DNA from: Patiria miniata
Taxonomy: Eukaryota > Echinodermata > Asteroidea > Valvatida > Asterinidae
Direction: 5' to 3'
DNA: 64,000 bases
NCBI RefSeq assembly: GCF_015706575.1
Contig: NW_024037074.1
Span: 22,867,334-22,931,333 of the forward strand
This document shows positions 21,000 through 31,700 of this stretch, piece by piece. The notes below the pieces were generated by a model, which did no database searches, had not been told where the DNA came from, and saw only the letters and a list, made by a program, of their open reading frames with translations. Both the position numbers and the translations under genes were made by a program. The first letter of the stretch is position 1. Every line of letters begins with the position of its first letter.

Positions 21000-21600
21000 G
21001 AGAGATTGCCCAGAAAAACTGAGTGACAATGATTTGCTTGATGGTTGTCAACAGCTTAGCGGCGGCCACTATGACAGACTTGTTATCGACCGAGGTCATT
21101 TACCACTGGGGGATTCAATTTCACGATTTGTGATCACCAATAGGCACCAAATTGTTACCAAACCGGATCCTTCCTTTGAATTTTTTTTTTGGGGGGGGGA
21201 TTGGGTTGGCATTCGCCTCTCAAATGGAACAGAATTCTATTATGAATGGATAGGAATTCTCGAAAGTGCATTCAGTTTGTCTGAACCCGGATACAGACTT
21301 TTGTGATGAGCGCACGTGAAAACAAAAAGTAGACGCATAATAATGAAAGAAACGAAATGGAAAGCGGATTTCTTGCCAGGTCGAAGACCGGATTTTGATA
21401 TTTTTTTTCGTCACTCATATTTGTTTCACAAATTTCTTTATAGCACAACGAAAGAAATAGCCATAACACCGAAAGGGGACCCCAGTTTGGGCTGCTTCAA
21501 GACATTTATGGCCCCGGTGCTATTTTGTAATCAGACGAGTTGCACCAACTTTTTGTAAAATGGAAATTGGAAAATGGAATTGTAAAGTGGAACAATCTTT
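21000..21600. repeat. Local duplicate, copy 2 (partner 17190-17760)
   Basis: Same order of shared blocks as copy 1, including the G run and 'gaatggaaaggaattct'-type motif. A six-base difference in the SVDNKSV region keeps the frame. Confidence 0.65.
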
Positions 21601-21854
21601 TGGGGTGGTTTCTTGGTCACTTTATTAAACCTGCTGATTCCAAACCTTTTTTTTTTCGCATACATGTACTTCAAAACAAGTACATGTAAATTGCTTATTT
21701 GTACTCTATAAATATTACTGATCATAATTATTTTAAAGGCATATAAAATGAGCACAAATATACAACGTATATAAATTGCATAAAGTCATTCTCCTTGGAT
21801 GCCGAGATGGCATCACGCCGATTCGGAATCGGGAGGTTTCAAAGGCCTAAGGGC

Positions 21855-22400
21855 CCGTCACACTTCTGCGTATCCTAATTCCTTATGAGTTGCGCATTGA
21901 CATTTTTTTCATACGCAGTCGTACGCACAATACGCACCTCATATGCATCTCTATCGTGTTGTGTAGGTTTTATGTACGCAGATATACACATGGTACGACC
22001 CAGTACGCAGGATAGTTTTGGGCATGCACAAAACTAAGCTGCGTACGCTGTTACGCAGGTCATAAGTTATAAATACGCAGCGCATCGGTCCCGCATCGGT
22101 CGAGTGCGTTACGAGTACGCTATGTGTTCGTGACGCACCCCGTCAGCATATGAGCCGCCTGTATTGGACGTATACATAGCGTACTTGCAGCGCAGATGCA
22201 ACGCACGCTGAACGGCGAGCGGCAGAAATGCGGCGGGAATACGCTCAGAAGTGCGTCAAGCATGCGGTCGGCATAAGTCGGGTGCGTCCGGAATACGCTC
22301 GGCATGCGCACTGCATACTGACCTATTCGCAGCCCAAAAAATAATGTTGTGCACTGCATACGCAACTCATACGTATCTCATACGCAATGGATGCGCTGAA
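21855..22400. repeat. TACGCA-rich tract
   Basis: Begins 'gggcccgtcacacttctgcg' and holds many copies of tacgca/tgcgta in both orientations (for example 21915, 21985, 22040, 22075, 22360). Probably the interior of a non-autonomous DNA element; its right end is not resolved. Confidence 0.5.
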
Positions 22401-22430
22401 TTCGTTACTTGTACGCTACATTTTACATTT

Positions 22431-23118
22431 TCTCTTTCGGTCTAATTTTATGAACATTTAGTAAAACCTCTTGAAGAATGTAAACGCATACTACAAAAAT
22501 ATTTTAACGTAGCACACTCTAAAAACTTTCAAGTGTCATATAAAACTAAATATATTTTGTATGCTATAAAAAAAAACCTGGCTATGGCGCATTATTTAAC
22601 ACAAAAAAAATCAAGAAATGTAATATATAAAATCTACTGTTGTAACTTTTAAAAGCGAAAGACTATGGACATTGAATATACTTGACTAGGCCTATAAACT
22701 ATTTATTTTGTTTCTACAAGTTAAACAGAACTATAATACTGTGTACTTGCGATTCCATACGCAACAAAATTCTTTCTTTCTTTCAAGAAGCTATATATAC
22801 AAAATGTTCATTCTCTTGATATACTCATCACTAGAAAAATATACGAAATACTCCTACGTCATTGAAAAATAACAATATAACTTCCTAAAATACACATTAC
22901 GTTTGTAATCATTAACTGTACATGCACGCATTGCATTCCTCTCTCAAACATGAAAGTTGATTTAATAGATCACGTGATTCATACGGAGCACTGAATTTGT
23001 TTTTCTTGATAATACAATTGCATCATAATGTTCCTATGTATTATTTCATGAAGGCAACCTGAAAAATCCTCAAAGCTAAAGACCAAAATGGCAAGACAAA
23101 GTATTTCAGTACGGAGGT
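22431..23118. other. No gene found
   Basis: A/T-rich non-coding sequence between the two TRPM genes; no repeat that I recognise. Confidence 0.5.
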
Positions 23119-23295
23119 AAAGTGGAATCTCGATAAGTCAACCCTCAGGGGAATCGGCTCAAATTTTGAGCTAAGCAGAGTTATGAGTTATCCAATGGAT
23201 TTTCTATTCAACAACAATTGACGGGAATAAGTTTTTACTTCGAGTTAGAAGGGTTTCTGAGTTAACAGGTTTTGACTTATCGAGATTTCACTGTT
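23119..23295. mobile_element. Pogo/Tigger-like MITE
   Basis: 'agtggaatctcgataagtca' at the left and 'tgacttatcgagatttcact' at the right are inverses, near TA dinucleotides. About 175 bases, non-coding. Confidence 0.7.
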
Positions 23296-23960
23296 ATTCC
23301 AATCGGAAGGATAGATTTGGCACTTTTCAACTTTTTCCACCTGCACTACGTGCATGCCGTGTCCCTCAAGGAATCTACACTGTTCAATGTTTCTGTAATA
23401 CCCATTGCAATTATACAAACTAACCCTACCCAATGTGACACAAGCATAAAGCAAGGATAATTACAAAACGTGGCAGTGTTTCAAATTTACACCGGCAGAA
23501 TTACCCTTTTTTGATGCATGCATCATATTCCTCTCCGACAAAAAATGATGAAAGACAAAACTGTTTCCTTGAGTCACACAACTGCATAAGAAAGATCTTT
23601 TCCATTGTAAACAGATGCCATTCATTCTGAGATCGTCAATTCAACATTTTGCTTTAATTTGTGTTGTTATTTACACACCCTATTATGAAGTTCTACACAA
23701 AAACAAAACAAATACGGACAACCTGGTTATTTAGCTAATGTTGGTTGACATACCTACTGTCTACACAAAATAGCCCTACTCTTGGGCAAATTCGTCCCAA
23801 AGTTGGTCAATTTTTACCCGAGTTAACCAACAATTTAGAAAATTTCATACCAATGTTGGGCAAACAACATTGCCAAACACCTTTTTTAAGCCAATTCCTT
23901 TTTACAGAAATTCAACACTAGTTAAGACCATGGAGGTAGAATGATAAGACCATCGACGTA

Positions 23961-24645
23961 CAGGGTGAGTAAAAAAAAAAGCGGAACCCGAACCCCAAAA
24001 ATTATATTTCATATTTAAAAGAAATATGTAGCACCAAACATAATAATGACTGGAAAGCCAATTTCATAAGCTGCCTTTAGATGAAAACATAACTGAAATT
24101 GCTCAATCCATTCAAAGAATAGCACCATTTAAACACAATGACCCTAAAGCATCTTTCGTCTAAAAATGCGATTTCAAGAATCGTCGTCACAATTATTTTC
24201 AATCATCACCAGCGATAACACCTCAGTTTAAAAGTTCAAAATACATGTATTCAACAAAGTCCTTTCGAAGGCCCATCTTTAAAAAAAAAAAAAAAAAAAA
24301 AAAGGGGATTTTATCAATCATACTGTTTGCCTAACCAGGGTTGTGAATAAAAATATTGTGTACTACAGTTGTTGAAACAAGTATCTGTGTCATTTTTCTT
24401 TGTTGTTCCAAACAGTCAGAATACACACTAAACTGCTGTTTGTTTGGACGAAACAGGTTTTAGGGTCATTGCGTTTAAATAGTGATATTCTTTGAATGGT
24501 TGAGCAATTTCAGTAATTTTTTTCATCTAAAAAGTAGCGTCTGAAATTGGCTTTCCAATCCTTATTATGTTTGGTGCTACATATGTTTTTAAATATGAAA
24601 TGTATTTTTGGGGGCTTGGATTCCACTTTTGTTTAACTCACCATG
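23961..24645. mobile_element. Mariner-like non-autonomous element, TIR CAGGGTGAGT
   Basis: CAGGGTGAGT at the left is mirrored by ACTCACCATG at the right, with TA on both flanks. Inverted similarity extends inward ('atttcatatttaaaa', 'tttggtgctacatat'). Holds a poly-A run near 24280. No transposase frame. Confidence 0.82.
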
Positions 24646-25470
24646 TACATCAAACAAGCGTCAATTGCACATAATGCATGTCAAGTAACCTAAGTTTTTC
24701 GAAATATGATACATGTGATACTATTAAACACTCCCACAGCTAAATCTTTGAGAAACAAATTTTGTATCCCTACATTCATTTACCCTTATTACAGGATAAC
24801 TGCAAGTGGTCAAGATATAGCTGTGTGCTCATTTGTATTCTACCAATACTGATCTTTCCAACTAATATCATTCTATGGTCAACACATTTTAGAGACCAAA
24901 AATACCAAAATTTACAATCCGGCCAGACGGAATTGTGGGGTGATAGCATTGTGTTCCCATTGTCCCTTTTTCTAAAGATTCTCTTCTGGGGTGATGTTTT
25001 TCTATTGTTAAAATAGTGGGGTGATGTATGATGAAAGTGGGGTATGGTCAGAGCAACTAGAGCACATTTCAGCCAAAAAGGTTATTCGACCAATCCCCCA
25101 GACCAAAGTCGCAAAACAGATTTTAGTATAGCAGTAATTCCCACTGACAGGGTATAATTTCACTAAAAAATTGGAAGGATAGCTTTTTTAATAATTCTAA
25201 TATTACAATTGACACTTCAGCCCTTATGTTGCTTTACCCGTGCTATTCAACTTAGTTGATTTGGTTTCTACTGATATTTTTGTCGATTTGTATGCTTTAC
25301 TTTATGGGGGAAAAAAACGTTTTTGTTCTATTGAGGACATTTTCAATCCTCAATTTTCAATTACTTCCTGTAGCGCATCAAACCGCCCAAACATAGTTTG
25401 ATGGATTCTTCAGTGAATAGATAAAATGTAATACAATGTAGTACAGCTGCTAATGGCTTAATAACCAAAA

Positions 25471-25476
25471 TTTATT
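25471..25476 (-). promoter_or_regulatory. Polyadenylation signal AATAAA after terminal exon copy 1
   Basis: TTTATT on the plus strand reads AATAAA on the minus strand, about 120 bases past the stop, in an A/T-rich 3' UTR. Confidence 0.6.
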
Positions 25477-25594
25477 TTTTGAGGTGAAATGGGGAAAAAA
25501 ACACAGGAAGAAAGGAACTTGAAGAATTCTTTCCTCTTCTTGCTATGGTCTTGAGAAACATAACAGCATCTCTGTTTTCTGTAGGCTCATTATT

Positions 25595-25753
25595 TCATCT
25601 TATAGTTGCCGACTTGCTTTTTATCAGTGGGTAGGATTCTGGGTGATGTCTTAGGACCTGCAAATGACTTGAGGACTGATGTGCGCTATCGCTACTGTCC
25701 GATGACATGCCGGAACCACTCAGACTTTTGACCAGGCGCTCCACATTGGCAAT
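25595..25753 (-). CDS. Gene A terminal exon, copy 1 (distal)
   Basis: Acceptor CTGTGCAG, 52 codons and stop TGA: IANVERLVKSLSGSGMSSDS SDSAHQSSSHLQVLRHHPES YPLIKSKSATIR. The first half extends the coiled coil; the Ser/His-rich tail ends basic. Phase 0 matches exon 16. AATAAA follows at 25476-25471. Confidence 0.83.
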   Translation of the reverse strand: MANVERLVKSLSGSGMSSDSSDSAHQSSSHLQVLRHHPESYPLIKSKSATIR

Positions 25754-28700
25754 CTGCACAGTAGCGAGAAATCTTTTTCATCATGTTGTAAAGCAATGTT
25801 TTTTCACTTTAAAGGGAATGTACAACATTTGCTTTTGCTGCAATTTTCAGAAATAAATGGATTTGGAGGATTAGTATGTTATAGCAAATATTGTTAAACT
25901 GACTTGTTTCACATATTGGGCTTGAAGATGCTTGAAAAATCAAGAAAACTAATCATGCTCTCGTAGTCTGGTTCCCTGACCCCACTTAAGATGAAACAGA
26001 GCAATTTATAGACTTTGGGGAATTGTAAGGTTAAAGAATCAGTCTAGCACGCTTGTACCCCTTCACCGGTGTGTAATCAATTGCAAAAACAATGCGGAAA
26101 GGAGCAGTTTTTGAAACACAAATTCCAATGCTGGTCAGCCGACCAGCATTGGAAATACATATATACAGTTTTTCTTTAAAATGTCAGCACATCAGGAGCC
26201 ACGATTTTACAGGATGCTTTAGACTGTCATTCCCCAACAATTCAGTAAGGCATTTCGTGATAATTTGATCATTTCGTTTTTGTGATGTTTGCAAATGTTG
26301 TATCTTCCTTTAACTTCATGTATCAAAAGTGTAACAGACAGTTTACATTAGTATCTTTTATAGTTTTGTTTGGCGTAGTTTGTCTACAAGGAGTGCTGAC
26401 CTAGTTTAGTTGGTGAGTGTGCCTGCTCAAGAAATTAATTTCTGTAAATAGACTACTTTAGTGGGGTTCTTTTGTTCGGTTAATGCGGGAAGGGTTTGGT
26501 AAGACTCCAGCGCGAGTTAAGTTTATTACATTGTATATAAAGTTCAGTCTTTGCAATATGCTGGGAATCAGCGGTGTGTTTGACATTGTTTGTAGGCTTG
26601 TTCAGTTGCACGTTGACTGCAGTGAAGCTGTTCTGGTGTTTGTATGCAGAAATCAATCAGAGTTTTTTATGAGTTGCAAATCCTGTGTTTGTCCACTTTC
26701 CCTGCGTTTGGCTGGATTAGGAGGACAAGAACCCAATAGTAAATCACGGTACGATATTTTTTGTCTCCTAATGGATTACCCGAGCAGTGCTTCATGCAGT
26801 GTTGTAGTACTCGTACTCGGTACTCGTACCCGAGTACTACTTAAGTTCTTTTTTTTGGAGTACTCGTACTCAAATGTCAAAGTACTCGTACACGAAATGA
26901 CGGAACTAGCACTCGGGCAGCAAAGTACTCCTACTCAACATGACAAAATTTTCTCAATCGTCAAAGTCCTTGTACTCGAATAGCAGTACTCGGGGAAAAG
27001 AAATGGTATAGCTTGACTTATCACAGCCTTATTTTATTGATACTTTCAGTTGGAAATGGTTGATTGGCTTGTGGATAAATCGAAGTTTTCTGAGTATCAG
27101 TCTGACTTTATTGGGCCAATTACACACAATGAACCATTTGCCGTACTCGTACTCGGAAGTACAAGTACTTGTACCTGGAAGTACAAGTACTGGTACTCGT
27201 ACTCGGAAGTACAAGTACTGGTACTCGGAGACCTGTACTTGTACTCAGAGGTACTTGTACTCGGCAACGTAAGTACTCGGCAGTACTTGGTACTTGACTA
27301 CAACACTGGCTTCATGGCTCAACATGACATGTACGGTCCACAGCTAAATCTTTGAGGAACAAATTTTGTATCCATAAATTCATTTACCCTAATTACAGGA
27401 AAACTGCTAGTGGTCAAGATATAGTTGTGTGCTCATTTGTATTCTTCCTTTTACTGATCTTTCCAACTATTATCATTTTATGGTAAACACCTTTTAGAGA
27501 AAAAAAAACCCAAAACAACTAGAGCACATTTCAGAATACCAGGACCAATACCCCCCCCCACCCCCGAGACCAAAGTCACAAAACAACAGATTTTAGTAAA
27601 GCAGTAATTCCAACTGAAAGGGTATAATTTCACTAAAAAAAAAATGGAAGGCTGACTTCTTTAATAATTTCAATATTACAATTGACACTTTGGCCCTTGA
27701 TGTTGCTTTACCCGTGCTATTAAACTCATAGTTGATTTGGTTTTTACTGATATTTTTGTCGATTTGTATGCTTTACTTTATGAGAAAAAAAACACATTTT
27801 TGTTCTATTGAGGACATTTTCAATCCTCAATTTTCAATAACTTCCTGTAGCGCGTCAAACCGCCCAAACATAGTTTGATGGATCCATCAGTGAATAGATA
27901 AAATGCAATACAACGTAGTACAGCTGCTAATGGCTTAATAACCAAAATTTATTTTTTTAGGTGAAATGGGAAAAAACACAGGAAGAGAGCAACTTGAAGA
28001 ATTCTTTCCTCTTCTTACTATGGTCTTGAGATACATAACAGCATCTCTGTTTTCTGTAGGCTCATTATTTCATCTTATAGTTGCCGACTTGCTTTTTATC
28101 AGTGGGTAGGATTCTGGGTGATGTCTTAGGACCTGCAAATGACTTGAGGACTGATGTGCGCTATCGCTAGTGTCCGATGACATGCCGGCACCACTCAGAC
28201 TTTTGACCAGGCGCTCCACATTGGCAATCTGCACAGTAGCGAGAAATCTTTTTCATCATGTTGTAAAGCAATGTTTTTTCGCTTTAAAGGGAATGTACAA
28301 CATTTGCTTTTGCTGCAATTTTCAGAAATAAATGGATTTGGAGGATTAGTATGTTATAGCAAATATTGTAAAAATGACTTGTTTCATGTTTTGGGTTTGA
28401 AGATGCTTGAAAAACCAAGAAAACCAATCATGCTCTTGTAGTCTGGTTCCCTGACCCCACTTAAGATGAAACAGAGCAATTTATAGACTTTGGGGAATTG
28501 TAAGGTTAAAGAATCAGTCTAGCAGGCTTGTACCCCTTCACAGGTGTGTAATCAATTGGAAAAAAATGCGGAATAACTAAATAGAAAAACTAGGAGCAGT
28601 TTTTGAAAAAAAACACATTTTTTCCAACGCTGGTCGGCCGACCAGCGTTGAACCGACCAGCGGTGGACCGACCAGCGTTGGACCGACCAGCGTCGGCCGA

Positions 28701-31700
28701 CCAGCGTTTTTTCCAACGCTAGTCGGCCGACCAGCGTTTTTTCCAACGCCGGTCGGCCGACCAGCGTTGGAAATATACAGTTTTTCTTAGAATGTCGGCA
28801 CACCAGGAGCCACGATTTTACAGGATGCTTTAGACTGTCATTCCCCAACAATTCAGTAAGGCATTTCATGATAATTTGATCATTTCAGGTTTTTGGGGGT
28901 GTTTGCAAATGTTGTATCTTCCCTTTAACTTCATGTATAAAAAGTGTAACAGACAGTTTACATAGTATCTTTTATAGTTTTGTTTGGCGTAGTTTGTCTA
29001 CAAGGAGTGCTGACCTAGTTTCGTTGGTGGGTGTGCCTGCTCAAGAAATTAATTTCTGTAAATAGACTACTCTAGTGGGGTTCTTTTGTTCGGTTAATGC
29101 GGGAAGGGTTTGGTAAGACTCCAGCGCGAGTTAAGTTTATTACATTGTATATAAAGTTCAGTCTTTGCAATATGCTGGGAATCAGCGGTGTGTTTGTCAT
29201 TGTTTGTAGGCTTGTTCAGTTGCACGTTGACTGCAGTGAAGCTTTTCTGGTGTTTGTATGCAGAAATCAATCAGAGTTTTTTATGAGTTGCAAATTTCTT
29301 TCCAACTATTATCATTTTATGGTAAACACATTTTAGAGACAAAAAAAACCAAAACAACTAGAGCACATTTCAGAATACCAGGACCAATACCCCCCCCCCC
29401 CCCAAGACCAAAGACGCAAAACAACATATTTTAGTATAGCAGTAATTCCAACTGAAAGGGTATAATTTCACTAAGAAATGGAAGGATAGCTTCTTTAATA
29501 ATTCCAATATTACAATTGACACTTTGGCCCTTGATGTATGCTTTACTTTATGGGGGGAACTTTTTTTTGTTCTATTGAGGACTTTTTCAATCCTCGATTT
29601 TCAATAACTTCCTGTAGCGCGTCAAACCGTCCTAACATAGTCTCTGTTTTCTGTAGGCTCATTATTTCATCTTATAGTTGCCGACTTGCTTCTCTTCAGT
29701 GGGTAGGATTCTGGGTGATGTCTTAGGACCTGCAAATGACTTGAGGACTGATGTGCGCTATCGCTAGTGTCCAATGACATGCCGGCACCACTCAGACTTT
29801 TGACCAGGCGCTCCACGTTGGCAATCTGTACAGTAGCGAGAAATCTTTTTCATCATGTTCTAAAGCAATGTTTTTTTTCGCTTTAAAGGGAATGTACAAC
29901 ATTTGCTTTTGCTGCACTTTTCAGAAAAAAATGGATTTGGAGGATTAGTGTGTTATAGCAAATATTGTTAAACTGACTTTTTTCACGTTTTGGGCTTGAA
30001 GATGTTTGAATAACCAAGAAAACCAATCATGCTCTTGTAGTCTGGTTCCCTGACCCCACTTAAGATGAAACAGAGCAATTTATAGACTTTTGGGAATTGT
30101 AAGGTTAAAGAATCAGTCTAGCAAGTTAAGTTTATTACATTGTATATAAAGTTCAGTCCTTGTAATATGCTAGGAATCAGCGGTGTGTTTGTAAGCTTGT
30201 TCATTTGCACAATGATTGCAGTGAAGCTGTTCTGGTGTTTGTATGAAGAAATCAATCAGAGTTTTTTATGACTCGGAAACCCTGTGTTTGTCTACTTTCC
30301 CTTTGTTTGGCTGGATTAGGAGGACAAGAACCCAATAGTAAATCACGCTACGATATTTTTTGTCTCCTAATGAATTATCCGAGTAGTGCTTCATGCAGTA
30401 TTGTAGTACATGTACTCGTACTCGATACTCGTACCCGAGTACTACTCAAGTTCTTTTTTTGGAGTACTCGTACTCAAATGTCAAAGTACTCGTACACAAA
30501 ATGACGGAACTAGCACTCGGGCAGCAAAGTACTCCTACTCAACATGACAAAATTGTCTTGATCGTCAAAGTCCTTGTACTTGAATAGCAGTACTCGGGGA
30601 AAAGAAATGGTATAGCATGACTTATCACAGCCTTATTTTATTGATACTTTCAGTTGGAAATGGTTGATTGGCTTGTGGATAAATCAAAGTTTTCTGATTT
30701 TTCTCTGTGCATGTCAGGACAAACACATTTCAAAACTAGCAGTGAGTGCGTCTGAGTGTCAGTCTGACTTGGCCTGGGCCTATTACGCACAATGAACCAT
30801 TTGCCGTACTCGTACTCGGAAGTACAAGTACTCGCACTCGTACTCGGAAGTACAAGTACCGGTACTCGGAGACCTGTACTTGTACTCAGAGGTACTTGTA
30901 CTCGGCAACCTAAGTACTCGGCAGTACTTGGTACTTGACTACAACACTGGCTTCATGGCTCAACATGACATGTATGGTCTTTTATTTATTTTCTCTGAAT
31001 TTGACCACTCGTTAAACTGTTAACAACCAGTGAGGTTTCTTTCATTGACAAAGAAATCGTGTAAACTTGGACAGTAGGTTTTGCAAAATTCACAGCTTTC
31101 AAATAATCAACAATCGCCATTGCACAATAAGCTCTGGCTCGGTGTAGGAATCTCACTTCATATGCTAAATAGACGCGCATCAATCGAAACAAAAGCTTTT
31201 GACAAGAGTCTATTTATATGACCACGGCAAGCATTTGGTCCATTTTTTGGTGAAATAAATTTGGTCAATTTTCGAAGACAGACAGACAGACCAACTGACC
31301 GACCGACCACCAAGTGACTTGTAGAAGCAACTGGCCACGGACATTTATTTAACATGAATTATTTTATTCTATTGGCAACTGAGAGATTCCGTAAACAGGT
31401 TTATCGATGGAATCTATACCGGACTTCTTCACTTTGACATACCTGTGCTTCCATGATGTTAAAGCGTCCTTCCATCGCTTTGTTAAGCTTCCCACCTTGA
31501 AAGTATATGGTCATTTTGGATGACAAAGCCTCAAGCCTGTTTCAGATTACACAAGAATGAAATCAGCATCATCTTGAAAGAGTTCAAATAAACTTCCATA
31601 TTGTTCCCTTAAAGATATAGTCCATCATTTGTAATTTGTGCATTTTGTTCGTTTGAAGCAACAAAAGTGCTCAAAATCTAAAGAAGGGTACTGAACAACT

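Larger units (their letters stand above)
24735..30975. repeat. Tandem triplication carrying gene A's last exon
   Basis: Three head-to-tail units: about 24735-27337, 27338-29296 and 29297-30975. All begin at or just after 'cacagctaaatctttgag' and share exon, 3' UTR, a TTAA-type MITE and downstream intron. Unit 1 is the longest. Unit 2 stops just before the hAT-like element. Unit 3 lacks its first part, the AATAAA segment and the second half of the TTAA-type MITE. The hAT-like insertion sits at the same target in units 1 and 3, so it predates the duplication. Confidence 0.9.

Noticed and set aside
23340-23410. Candidate N-terminal exon of gene B (NIEQCRFLEGHGMHVVQ) on minus strand
   Set aside because: It has acceptor- and donor-like ends, but the phase does not lead convincingly to the exon at 14708, no TRPM motif is clear, and it borders a pogo-like MITE.
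26483-26983. 166-codon open frame on plus strand
   Set aside because: It runs through intron sequence of gene A and the TACTCG hAT-like MITE, is on the opposite strand, and is repeated in damaged form in units 2 and 3. No protein motif.
28552-28869. 105-codon frame with repeated LVGRPALEK and RWSVQ
   Set aside because: Translation of the CGACCAGCG minisatellite within a MITE.
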